A stretch of 64,000 nucleotides of DNA from Endocalyx cinctus (taxonomy: Eukaryota; Ascomycota; Sordariomycetes; Amphisphaeriales; Apiosporaceae). The position numbers and the translations under genes are program-made. Positions 22,980 to 34,044 of the stretch are shown piece after piece (the first letter of the stretch is position 1; each line of letters opens with the position of its first letter). Under the pieces are notes generated by a model. That model saw only the letters and a program-made list of their open reading frames with translations. It did not search any database and was not told the DNA's origin. The stretch is taken from positions 3,410,001 through 3,474,000 of the forward strand of contig BCKC01000006.1 in NCBI GenBank assembly GCA_001600455.1, given 5' to 3'.

Positions 22980-25900
22980 GGTTGGTGATTGTTGATTAGC
23001 TTCACGTGTAATTAATCGGCTGGATGATGAGTTGAGTGACGAGGATATGAAGTATATGCGAAGTCTTGAGGATATGGTAGGTTTTTTTTTATTCTTTTTT
23101 TGGTGATAATTGACACGCAGAAATTATTGAGAGAGAGATATGAAAAAGAGAAGGAATTGCGCTCTAAATAATATGGCAGGTACGGAGAATTCGTTTTTAT
23201 ATATGGAAAAGAGTCATTCACCGAAGTCGCATATTCCTCGGAGCTGCTCTCTTTAAACATCAGAGAAAAACCGAGATCATTAATTTGCTTCGGTTCTTTT
23301 TGGCAGGTACGCTACAACTGATACTTCGTACTCGATACCAGAACCGTAATCGAATATTCTCTAATACTTGATAATACTTGATTGATATCACAAAAGACAT
23401 GGTGAATTATTGGTTCCCAAACAGGGTGGTGTAACCCAATCTACGAATTGCGTCAATCATGTGCTTTCGGATCAACTTGAGATGTTATGCATCACGTGAT
23501 GGAAAACGAGGAAGAAATATCCATGGATCCATTATACTGACTTCCAATAGGTAGTCCAGGATCTGTTCAATGAGAGATATGGGTTGTATTTGATAAATCT
23601 CTATTTATATCTAATTAATTACTCACAGATCAGTTGCCTCGGGCATTTTACTTGTAGCTTGGCGGCATATTCACCATGTTTGTTAGCACTCATTTTAGTT
23701 ACATGAGGATAGAAAACAAAGTCCCACAAACTGGTATACAATAATCTATTTATGTAACATAAGGTGAATAAGTGATTTGGTTGACATATGGCTCCCTTTA
23801 AGACGCTGTTTTCTTTGAGTTCCCATGTAAAACATGTTGATGTGTAAGCATTTATTAGGTACCCAGAAGTAAAAGGGTGGAAGCAGCGGAAAGGACCTAG
23901 AAATAAGGAGGCAAATAAAATAAAAATAAAAATAAAAATAAAAGGAAGGTGTTTCAGTAAAAGTGAGAATATTAATGAACCCGGCTTTATTCAAAGAAAA
24001 CCATGCTGCAGGGCAGTAATTGGGTACTGACCGATTAATTATTACTCATATTTTCTATTACAGCTCGCATCGATGTGATCCTGTCTTCTTGGTGTGATTA
24101 AGCGAGTGAATTGTTTGCGGCTGACAGAAGTCTTGACAATTACCAAGGTAAGATAATATGTAGAACTGAGCAAGCTTTTATCAGATGGTCATCCCTCTAC
24201 TTTTTCTTTTCTTCTTTTACTGCGCATTTACATGAGGAGTATACTGATAGGGAGACGTGTTTGATACTTCCCTTTTCATAAGTGCCGATTAGACTTGGAA
24301 TTTGACAAACTTTCCAATACTATCTTCTCACATCTTTCGCATTGATATAATAGGTACGTAAATTCTTCCAACCCTATCTGTAGGTCTCTTGTGTAATATC
24401 GGGGGAAGCCGAGGAGCCGAATATGATTCTCGGCGTGGTGGGGCCGGCAACGACTTTGATCTTCCTACCCGTATAGGCAAGCAAGAGCATGGCCCCTTAC
24501 ATTCGGAGAAAATATCTAGGTCTCACTACGTCCGTGGAACTGATGCCTATCTCCGCAAGCTCGAGCTCGAGCTTTGACTCTGCTGTATCACCATGAGTTC
24601 CATCTGAAAAGAGATTAAATGACCATCGATGACAAATGGTACTGATCAACTTTCGGATTTAACATATACTCGACCAAGTTCTCTCCCTATGTTTACCTTC
24701 CGATAAAGAGCAGAATCTGTAAATCATCAATCTACTTCGAATGTATCACGTATCGCTTATCTAGTTTTCCCTCCCTACCATCATCGATTCTTGGCGTCAA
24801 AGACAAACTTACGAGAGTCTGACAGCGAAGATTCATAGGTTATTTGGTGCTCGACGACTTATCATATATCTGAAAGGTCCATTAGTACACTGGATCTACC
24901 TTCCGTTTTGCTGTGAACCATTCATTCCAGGTGCTTGCTCCACAGCTCGGATCGTAAGGAAAACCATCGGGTTTAAACAAAGTCGCCGCGAAAATTAATT
25001 AATAGATGAGACGTCTACGCACATATACATATGCACTTATATATGTATCGTGATGTTTCAAATATTCAGGTTTTCGAATTATCATCTACGTATCTTGGTA
25101 TTTTGATATTTGATGCAATTGCCTTCGTGCTCCTCGTGATGGAAAGCATTTTATTTCTCGGGTAGGACATTGTATCCGTTCAACATTTGTTCCACACTAT
25201 CCCCAATTTCGTTAAAAAAAAAATCCGTCAGTTACATGCTTGAATAACTTAATCAAACCCACAGGAAAAGAAGTAAAGGGAAATTCGTCTCGGAGACAGG
25301 CTAACAATCCTTCTCGACCCATCGTCCCCCTCGAGCAGAGAAGTTGACAAATACCTCCAGAGTTGTTTGTTGACCACCCCTGAACGAATTAACAGTCACG
25401 GATTAGCGAGTACTATGGCCACTGTGTTTAGTTGCGTAGGTTAGTTCTAGCTCCACTAACTATCCGCTGTGCGACAGTGCTGATCACCGCCAATCAAGGT
25501 GACGGCGGCCTAAGTACCGAGTAAGCGGGTACTGTACAAGCGCTCCCCCCTCCCCATATTTATCCATGACTCCATCCTCATCCATATGTATGTACACCAT
25601 AACACATCCCCATAATCTACAATTCTCCCCCATAATACATACTCAATTCCATATGTTCATGCATATTACACATTCGGGCTGACGGGCTTATACGCTGCAC
25701 AGCGGTGGAGCGTGGCGCATACGTCACACCTCCGTTCTTATTTCTCCTTGGGTATCGCGATCGATTTGTATCTACTTTCGTGTACGATCTTCGTTTTCAT
25801 GGACTGGGATAGTAGAGAGTGGATATTTACAGCTTCAGATACAGCACTCCTTTTTCGGAAAAGAAGTGGTAGACAAGCCGGAAATATATATGGACATGTT

Positions 25901-26548
25901 CCTTCTTAGAGCCGTGCCGATGTTCCTGTCGATCACGGCGAAATTATACTTCTTTTCTTCTTTTGTGATGGGTATAGATATTATTTCTGGAAAGTGGCAA
26001 ATATAGTATTCGATTGAACATCGATCGATCTGATCGTAAGGTAATTATGTAGGCGACGAGGGAGGATATTGTTTTAAGTTGCAGATTATACATTTTGTAG
26101 AAACTAGTAGATATTAAATGCACGTAATCTCGACTTAATTTTCCTTCCTTCCCGCCTCTCTCTCTCTCTTTCTTGGAGCACGACACGGCAGTATACGGCA
26201 TCGTGAGTCGTCGAAGATTACATGAGGATATTAGGCAAAAATCAATTATAGATCAAATCCCACCGGTTGCTCTTCATTTTCTATTATATTACTCTAGAAA
26301 TAGGATATTTTCTGTCGCCAATACATCCTTCTCGTTATTATTATTCTTCTTCTTTTCAATTGCCGCTCAGTCTTGTAGATCTATTTCCCCCACAGCACGA
26401 GAAGTCTCGTACCGGGATATCTAACGACTCTAACCTGGTAGTTGGGTCTTTCGCCTCCTCCTCTACAACTGCTACCTCGCAGCTCGAGTAAGGTTTCGCC
26501 GCCGGTTTCACATTCGAGTTTATCTATTAAGGGAAAAGAAGTCTCGTA
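22980..26548. other. Long intergenic region
   Basis: About 3.6 kb, AT-rich, with an (AAAAT)n repeat at 23914-23944. A GC-richer 62-codon frame at 24389-24577 is too short and featureless to call. Promoter elements of the LPMO are expected at the right end but none stands out. Confidence 0.45.
23914..23944. repeat. (AAAAT)n short tandem repeat
   Basis: About five copies of an A-rich pentamer with slight irregularities; an ordinary fungal microsatellite. Confidence 0.75.
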
Positions 26549-27427
26549 ATGGCGCGTCACTTCTCCCTCACCGCTCTCCTGTTCGCCGCCGCAGCCGGTT
26601 ATGTGTCGGCGCATAGTTACGTCTCGAATATCAACATCGACCGACTCTACTACGATGGTTTCCACCCGCCGCAACCTGATCTCGACCCACTCGCCATCGG
26701 ATGGAAGACGACGGCGATGGACCAGGGATACGTGAACCAGACGGGCTACCAAACCGAGGAAATCATCTGCCACCGCGGCGCCGAGAACGCGCAGGCGCAC
26801 GCCGTCGTGTCCGCCGGCGACGTGCTCCACATCCAGTGGAACGGCTGGCCGGAATCGCACAAGGGGCCCGTGATGGACTACCTGGCCCGCTGCGGCGCCG
26901 AGCCGTGCGAGACGATCGACAAGAACGCCCTCGAGTTCTTCAAGATCGACGAGTCGGGCCTCGTCGACGGCTCCGAGGCGCCCGGCACGTGGGCGACGGA
27001 CCGGCTGATCGCGAACAACAACTCCTGGGCGGTCGAGATCCCGCCGCAGATCAAGCCCGGGTTCTACGTCCTCCGGACCGAGATCATCGCGCTGCATAAC
27101 GCGAGCAAGGAAATCGGCGCGCAAAATTACCCGCAGTGCTTCAACTTCTTGATAGAGGGCGACGGAGACGTCCTACCCTCGGGAGTTCCCGCGAAAGAGC
27201 TCTACGATCCCGAGGATGATAGTATGTATCTTGATATCTACGCCGGTGTATCCACGTACAAGATTCCTGGACCAGCCACGATTGAAAGGGTATCGACGGT
27301 GTCCCTGAGCCATCCCGTGCCAACCGCGCCTGGACTCGTCTTCACCGGGACCGAAACTACGGCCGTACCGACGCCGGTAGTAACCACGGATCTTTCGAAA
27401 CGACATTCCCGTGACCTCAATGCATGA
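26549..27427 (+). CDS. AA9 lytic polysaccharide monooxygenase
   Basis: Single exon, 292 residues. Signal peptide residues 1-21 end at VSA, exposing His22 as the mature N-terminus, as the copper histidine brace requires (HSYVSNINI). The second copper His is His104 in WPESHKGPVMDYLARC; the axial Tyr is in NYPQCFNFLI (Tyr194). Cys74/Cys197 and Cys115/Cys120 can form the family disulfides. Family knowledge: AA9 enzymes cleave cellulose or related glucans oxidatively outside the cell, using an electron donor and H2O2 or O2. No CBM1 is present. After the catalytic domain (ending near residue 232) comes a Pro/Thr/Ser-rich tail of about 60 residues with a late KR dibasic site. Very GC-rich, intronless coding sequence. 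Confidence 0.93.
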   Translation: MARHFSLTALLFAAAAGYVSAHSYVSNINIDRLYYDGFHPPQPDLDPLAIGWKTTAMDQGYVNQTGYQTEEIICHRGAENAQAHAVVSAGDVLHIQWNGWPESHKGPVMDYLARCGAEPCETIDKNALEFFKIDESGLVDGSEAPGTWATDRLIANNNSWAVEIPPQIKPGFYVLRTEIIALHNASKEIGAQNYPQCFNFLIEGDGDVLPSGVPAKELYDPEDDSMYLDIYAGVSTYKIPGPATIERVSTVSLSHPVPTAPGLVFTGTETTAVPTPVVTTDLSKRHSRDLNA

Positions 27428-27973
27428 CTAATTACATCAGATATGGGATAGATGATATCTGCATGGTTGGCAATTTAGCTAGATAGTGCTGGGGCTGCGC
27501 AGGTTCTCGTTTTTCTGTATATATTCGCCGCATGGGCTAGAGTAGCCGCTCGTGTCCCCATTTAACTTGAATTGTATATAAACTATTCATGAAAAATATC
27601 CTAAAGCCAAATTTCCAACACGCAGTTTTCGGTATGTCAAGCCTTGCAGGTCTCCAGGTCGAAGTTTGAATACGTAAATTCGGTCATCACAGCACCTAGA
27701 AGAAACATAAAGCTCTTCCCAGGTACGTTAAGGTGCCGCCACGTGACTCCTTTAATGACTGACAACCCGTCCGGAGAAAAAAAATCAACGATCGGATACT
27801 TTGCTTTCCCACCATTCCACCAAAAGGCGAGCTTGTAGAGGATGCTGCAACTGTGGGTTGTGCATTCTTATATATCGATTCCATCTTGGAAACGGCAATG
27901 TCTCAATGAAGCTGACTATCCTGAATGATATAAAAAGCATCAATCCAGAGATATTCGCAATCCAAAGCTCAGA
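27428..27973. other. Intergenic region
   Basis: 3' flank of the LPMO and spacer to the HET relic. No gene recognised. Confidence 0.4.
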
Positions 27974-28245
27974 CTAACTGAGTAGACTCCGAAATAGTTT
28001 TAGGAAGCCGAGAAACAGGAAGACCCGATTTCGTTCAGTCTTTTTGATTGTCTTCGAATTCACTTCTTTACCCCAGCAGTAGCTTAAAGCCATATAACGA
28101 TAGGAATCACGACTGGTCGTTTCAATCAGACGAATTGATATTGCATATTTTCCACAGATCTTGGAAAAGCGTGCCGAGACTTCTTTCACGCCCTGTTTTC
28201 ATACTGAATAACGCGAAGTACAGGTCGCAAGGCGTATTCGCATAA
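27974..28245 (-). pseudogene. HET-domain relic
   Basis: On the minus strand a short stretch reads SIRLIETTSRDSYRYMALSY followed by CWG. This is the diagnostic start of the fungal HET (heterokaryon incompatibility) domain, usually written YVALSYCWG. After CWG the match to the family fades within about 20 residues and the frame stops at 27974; the rest of the roughly 150-residue domain is absent. No intact gene can be built on either side, so this is the decayed remnant of a HET gene. HET proteins trigger cell death after fusion of unlike strains and turn over fast, so relics are common. Confidence 0.65.
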
Positions 28246-29527
28246 ACTTCAAGGCATGTTCGGGAAATACCACAGCTAGATGCTCGAATGATCTATGCGT
28301 ATAAAATTTTCTAAGAAGTTGAAATTAAATATTCCACTAAGAGAATAAGTTAAATGATATCCGAGTTTATCTGAAATGTTGGCCCTTGATCCTGGGAGAA
28401 TGTTAAGTAAAGCAGAGCTAACTTCACCAGGTTTGAACATCGGCTGCTATCCGACCCGGAGCTTACGGGGAATCGGAAAGTGACATCTCAGCGTCCAATC
28501 AATTTTACCATTTCTTGCATGTCAAAATTATATAATTCAACATGACACGAGGGAACACAAAGAAGAGAAAGAAAGAAAGAATCACGTTGAGAAGGAAATG
28601 GTCAGGGTCAGGGTCGCTTGTCTTCGTCAGCGATACTAAATATAACTTAATTAATGGTATCTTGACACAATCTATATACTACAACTTGCTACGGGCCCTA
28701 AGAACAAAACATTATACCTAGTAAAAGAATCTTGGATCATTACTTTTGAAGATTCTTGGGACGCCTAAACTTCAAAAGAATTATCAAGACGTACGTCCCC
28801 CCGCAACGTGGAATGATGAATTAAATGTAACTGTTCAGGCGCGGCAGATGGTTTCTTGGCGCGAATATATTTCAATCTAACTGTTACATCGTCCATTTCC
28901 GTCCCCTGTCCACCCCTTATTTTTTCCTGACCTGGGCAATTGAATGGTGGAAAGTGGTACCACAGCGAATTTCTCCGCCAACCACTTTAACTCATACTGA
29001 CCTTTTGGGGCCATTCGTAACCAGAACGTCCCAAATCTCCACACCCTGAGCCTTGGGCAATTCCCGACGATCGTCAAAGGTAAACGAACGCTCCATACAA
29101 TGGCATACATGGCTCCTAGTACTCACTACGTAATTGTTTTAAGGAAGGATGATAGAAGGCAAAAGTAATCCACCAGTAGAACTTTCGGAGGGCTATTCTT
29201 GGGGATGGTTGGCTAACCTGGTATTACCGTACGATGAGTACCACGTCCGGTGGGAATGGCTACGATGTCGAAATGTGGGCATTTATCCCTGCGTGTAATA
29301 TTAAGAAACAAAGCATTAAATTATATAAAGAGCCGCAGGCATCATCGTGAGTCCTCAAAAAAACGATGTTTCCATATTCACTTAACCAGGCAGGCACCAG
29401 AGGAAGAACGAATTGAAATTTGTTCCATTTTATTTTCGTCTTGACGTTTTCATTTGACCAACTTTCATATCTCCCTTTTTTTAACCTATTCTTTTCTTAA
29501 CTGCCTGCCGTCTTCTCCTATCTAGCC
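28246..29527. other. Intergenic region
   Basis: AT-rich spacer between the HET relic and the pectin methylesterase. A 77-codon minus-strand frame at 28877-29110 is not supported. No RNA gene seen. Confidence 0.4.
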
Positions 29528-30602
29528 ATGAAGAACACCGTGATCGCAGGTCTCGCCCTCGCCGGCACCGCTCTCGCCGAGAGCCGAACGTCGGCTCCGG
29601 ATGGCTGTCTAACGGTCTCCTCGAGCGGAGGCGACTACACCTCGATCCAGGACGCGGTGGACTCCCTGTCGACCTCGTCTTCGGACGACCAGTGCATCTT
29701 CATCGACGCCGGCACGTACGAGGAGCAGGTCTTGGTGAGCGAGCGCAGCGCGCTGCTGACCTTCTACGGATACACGGACGACACCTCGAGCTACACCGGC
29801 AACGAGGCCACCATCACCTCCAGCCTCAGCCAGGCCGACGGCCTGTCCAACGACGAGACCGCCACCCTGAGGGTCAAGGCCACCGACTTCAAGATGTACA
29901 ACGTCAACGTCAACAACGGCTACGGCGAGGGTAGCCAGGCCGTCGCCCTCAGCGCTTACGCCGACTCAGGTTACTACGGCTGCTCCTTCACCGGCTTCCA
30001 GGATACCTTGCTCGCCAACGTCGGTTACCAGCTCTACTCTAGCTGCATGATCCAGGGTGCGACCGACTATATCTTTGGCCAGGAGGGTACGGCTTGGTTC
30101 GAGGGATGCGATCTCCGCGTTCTCGATAAGTCGCTGGGTTACATTACCGGTAAGCCCCTCTTTTTTTTTTTTTGGTTTCCCTCCTCGCCTCAGTTCCATC
30201 GTATTACTAACACTTTCACCAAAAAAAAAAAAAGCCAACGGCCGTAGCTCCTCTTCCGTAGATTCGATCTACGTGTTCAACGGGTGCGACATCGCCGCGG
30301 CGGACGGCAACTCGGTGACCGACGGCGCCTACTACTTGGGCCGGCCGTGGGGCGAGTACGCGCAGGTGGTATTCCAGTCGACGACGATGAGCGACGTCAT
30401 CAACGCGGCGGGCTGGCACATCTGGAACGACGGCGACGAGCGCACCGACAACGTCCTCTTCGGCGAGTACGCCAACTCGGGCGACGGCTCCGAGGGTACC
30501 CGCGCCGACTTCGCGACCGAGCTGAGCTCCGCCAAGAGCATCAGCGATATCCTCGGTAGCTCGTACGCGAGCGCGGGCTACTACGACGCTGCTTACATGT
30601 AA
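29528..30602 (+). CDS. Secreted pectin methylesterase (carbohydrate esterase family 8)
   Basis: Two exons, 29528-30149 and 30235-30602, joined G|CC in phase (YITANGRSSSS), giving 329 residues. Signal peptide residues 1-17 (cut after ALA). The family motifs appear in order: GSQAVAL (Gln137), QDTL (catalytic Asp159), TDYIFG (catalytic Asp180) and, in exon 2, YLGRPWGEY with the substrate-binding Arg. All catalytic residues are present. Family knowledge: it removes methyl groups from homogalacturonan in plant cell walls, giving pectate and methanol, with a right-handed beta-helix fold. The intron is flanked by a T run and ends with an A13 run directly before its AG acceptor, which replaces the usual pyrimidine tract. 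A hairpin follows the stop codon. Confidence 0.94.
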
Positions 30603-30630
30603 AATGTTCTTGAAGCTTGCTAGGAGGTCT

Positions 30631-30656
30631 GTCTATCTACTAAGGTAGATAGACAC
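30631..30656 (+). repeat. Perfect 11-bp hairpin in the 3' flank of the pectin methylesterase
   Basis: TGTCTATCTAC and its exact reverse complement GTAGATAGACA flank a 4-base loop (TAAG), 28 bases after the stop codon. It should lie in the 3' untranslated region and could form a stable RNA stem-loop. Confidence 0.85.
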
Positions 30657-31304
30657 TCTAAGCTGTATCGACGTTATTGTCGCTGTCGCGCGACTCTCTT
30701 TTATAACTGTATATTCTTCTTTTCTGTATATATTCGAACAACCGGGGGCGGGTTTCACTCCTTGTATATGTCTGTCTATACCCGTGGTATATGTTTTTCT
30801 CTTCTTTCCCCTCGGCGTGCATGGTCTTACGGTCTTATACCTAACGACCACATTCCATATTAAGAGAAAATACTATTGGTATGCCTTTTTCAAATAACCA
30901 GAGGCTATAAACACAATTATTCTCCAAACATGATTTTCATATTTATTTACGCGTTGAACATGTTAAAATCGCATCCACTAGAGACTACCGGTCAACTCCG
31001 ACGAAACGGTTTTGTCCCTCTGCATCGGAGCGGAGCTCAGCGTGAGTAAGTGAATAATATGTGTGTGTAGCACTAATAACTCTTGGAATATAGATAACTA
31101 AATAAACCTCTTTTTTATCTCGACTCATTTGACTTTTTAACTCTTTTTTTTCTTCTCTCTTTTACAACATCATCGTCGCCGTTTTTCGCGTACTATTGAA
31201 TTGCATTGCATAAGTTTTATTGAGTGCTTCTCATAAGATTTATATAAAATCATCTACTACTGTATTCTAACAATAAGAATTCCAAATCACAAGTATCGAT
31301 CAAA
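30657..31304. other. Intergenic region
   Basis: Spacer between the pectin methylesterase 3' flank and the aldehyde dehydrogenase start. Pyrimidine-rich stretches near 31110-31170 could be promoter elements of the downstream gene. Confidence 0.4.
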
Positions 31305-33055
31305 ATGACGACAGATCCCTATCTCATGTGGGTGGGCGGGCAAGAGAAAGCCGGAAGCGCAGAACTGTAAGTTCACTCAATTATTTGAATAAACCTCCGA
31401 ATCTCTCACGATGCGCAATGACAACTAAGTATATTTTACCAATTATAGAATTCCCGTCGAAGACCCCGCTACGGGAGAGATTTTCGCTCGGTGAGTTTAA
31501 TTATACCTATGCTACGCACTCAAAAGAATTATAAGAAGAAGAAAAAAAAAGGCTCTAGTTACAAATTTATTAACTACCCACGTAAAGCTGCCACGCCGCC
31601 TCCCCCGAAGATGTCCACTCGGCCATCGCGCTCGCGCACCAGACCTACCTCGCGGGCACCTGGTCGCGCGCCTCGCGCCACCACCGCGCCGACGTGCTCG
31701 ACGCCTGCGCCACCCTGCTCGGCGGCGCCCTCCCCTCCTTAATCGACCTCGAGGTCCGGCAAACGGGCCGCGCCGTCCGCGAGATGCGCGCCCAGGTGCC
31801 GTCCCTGGTGCGCTGGTTCCGGTACTTCGCCTCGCTCCTGCGAGTCGAGGAGAGGCCGCTCCTGCCGACGACGGGAAAACTGCACAATTTCGTCGATCGC
31901 GTCCCCTTGGGCGTCGTCGTTCTCGTTACCCCTTTTAACCACCCGTTGCTCATCGCCGTCAAGAAGATCGCTCCCGCCTTGGCGGCCGGGAATTCCGTCG
32001 TCGTGAAGCCGAGCGAGCTCACGCCGCTGACGACCCTCTCGCTGGGTAAGATCCTCAAAGAGGCGGGCGTCCCCGACGGCGCGTTCACCGTCCTGCCCGG
32101 GTACGGCCCGACGACCGGGAAAGCCGCGGTCGAGCACCCGCTCGTGCGGAAAGTAGACGTCACGGGCGGCACGGCCGCGGGACGAGCCATCGGGTCCATC
32201 GTCGGCGGCAATCTGGCGCGGTACACGGCCGAGCTGGGCGGCAAGGCCCCCCTAATCGTCTTCGGCGACGCCGACCTCGGGGCGGCCGTCAACGGGATCG
32301 CGTTCGGCAGCTTCGTCGCGAGCGGGCAGACGTGCATCGCGAGCACGCGCATCCTCGTCCAAAACGGCGCGAGGGAGGCGCTGACGCGGACGCTGCTCGC
32401 CAAGACGGAATCGATCACCCGGAGGATGGGATCGCCGCGGAACCCGGACTCGACCATGGGCCCGCTCGTGTCGGAAAAGCAGCTCAAGAACGTCGAGGCC
32501 CTCGTGGACGAGGCGGTGGCGAGCGGGAACGCGAAGGCCGTGGCGGGCGGGAAGAGGATGCCGGGCAAGAGCGAGCTCGACGGGACCGATTTCGCCCGGG
32601 GCTGGTTCTACGAGCCGACCGTGCTCGCGTCGACGTCTACGACAGAAGGGGGGAGGGAAAGCATCCTCGACACGCGCATCTGGCGCGAGGAGGCGTTCGG
32701 CCCCGTCGTCGTCGTGGCCGGGTTCGAGACGGAGGACGAGGCGGTCGCGTTGGCCAACGATAGCGAGTTCGGCCTGGGCGCCGGCATCTGGACGCAGGAC
32801 CTGTCCAAGGCGTTCCGCATAGCCGAGCGGATCGAGGCGGGCATCACGTGGGTCAACACGCACCACCGCAACGACCCGAGCAGCCCCTGGGGCGGGGCCA
32901 AGCCCGGTAGCGGCGTCGGCAGCGAGAACGGGATCGACGCCTATCACGCTTACACGACGATGAAGAGCACGATTATCAACTACGCGAGCACGGAGGAGAC
33001 GATAGAGGCGGATGATTGGTTCAAGGAAGGTTCGGGAGCGGTGAGGTACGGTTAG
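31305..33055 (+). CDS. NAD(P)-dependent aldehyde dehydrogenase
   Basis: Three exons, 31305-31366, 31449-31490 and 31588-33055, with consistent phases, giving 523 residues. The N-terminus reads MTTDPYLMWVGGQEKAG, then IPVEDPATGEIFAR, typical of the family. Motifs: FNHPLLIAVKKIAPALAAGN (cofactor domain), TGGTAAGRAIGSI (turn of the Rossmann-like fold), AELGGKAP with the general-base Glu, GQTCIAS with the catalytic Cys, and EEAFGPVV. Family knowledge: oxidises aldehydes to acids through a thiohemiacetal on the Cys. The AHQTYLAGTWSRASRHHRADVL region is the usual substrate-domain start. The exact substrate cannot be told; no targeting signal is seen, so it is probably cytosolic. The second intron holds a poly-A run. 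Exon 3 is extremely GC-rich. Confidence 0.93.
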
Positions 33056-33173
33056 GTGCATAGGATAGACGTGATTAGGCCCCAGACATCGAAATAGCCA
33101 AAGTCACTTTAGACAGACGAAAGGCAAGCTCAAAAAAAAAAAAGTTTATTTCTTCATTACGCATATTAATTAA

Positions 33174-34044
33174 TCAAGTTCCTAAATACGGGTCCGGAAT
33201 CTGATTTTCTCGATGTTGAAGCGCCCACCCACACCTCGTGAGCCAAAACATGACCATCAAGGGCGTCGTCAGCAATCCCAGCACGGCTCCTTCGACCAGC
33301 TTGAAGATCTCGGGAGCCCACACCTTAGGGTAGTACCAGTCCCCGCCCCCCGCCTCTCCGGCCAGGGTGAGGAAGCCGACGCTGGCGCCCCACACGAGGG
33401 GGAAGCAGACGACCGTCGCGATCAGGCTGCGCAGTACCTGAGACGACAGATAACGCAGCCAGCGCCGGGGCGCGGACGCTTCGTCTTCCGCTTCGTCGGC
33501 CGGACCGAGGAAGAGAAACCAGCGCGCGAAGCGCCAGAACGGAGACTTCGACGCGGGCGGTTCCGGGATGAAGCCTATGGGCTGTACGCCGCCTTTCTTG
33601 AGATCCAGGTTCACTATGATCGACTCGATGAGCCACGTGACGAGGTTTTGGATGATGATAGTGACGGCCGCATCACCGGCTAAGGTGTTAGGGAACTGAA
33701 AGAGTCGTATAGGTTTTGAGTCATCTTGGTGGGCGTATAAAGCTAGGGTTCGGTGAGCTTAAATGAAGTCTTACGGAGTGATAGAAGAGGGGAGGGGGGG
33801 TGAATTTACCATATGCGATGGCGAAGTTAATGCCTCCGGACAAAATGGCGGCGCCTACGCCATCGAGAATAAATATGTAGAATATCTGATGCCGGGTAAA
33901 CTTTTCAGTCGGAGCTTTCAGTTCTTTCAGTCCCGTGATGGCGGTTTGGGCATTGGACTCGACGTCAGCCGAGTCCGACGTCGTATCCTCCCTCGCATCT
34001 TCCGATTTTGATTTCGCGAGGATCGGATTGGTGATCCACGGCAT
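33174..34044 (-). CDS. Conserved fungal multi-pass membrane protein
   Basis: Two exons on the minus strand, 34044-33810 and 33724-33174, joined G|AT in phase (FAIAY-DDSKPIRLFQFPNTL), giving 261 residues. Four probable membrane segments: about 56-78 (FYIFILDGVGAAILSGGINF), about 95-115 (DAAVTIIIQNLVTWLIESII), one after the RYLSSQVLRSLIATVV stretch, and one near the C-terminus (VEGAVLGLLTTPLMVMFWL). The motif FPNTLAGDAAVTIIIQ is reminiscent, from memory, of the fungal DUF2456 family; this is not checked. No enzyme motif is seen. A charged Ser/Asp-rich N-terminus lies before the first helix. Convergent with the aldehyde dehydrogenase, 118 bp between stop codons. Confidence 0.82.

Noticed and set aside
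24389..24577. 62-codon GC-richer frame that might be a gene or relic
   Set aside because: Too short, no recognisable motif and no way to extend it by splicing that I could support.
26381..27124. 247-codon minus-strand frame opposite the LPMO
   Set aside because: Antisense shadow of a GC-rich exon; the plus strand has signal peptide and copper ligands.
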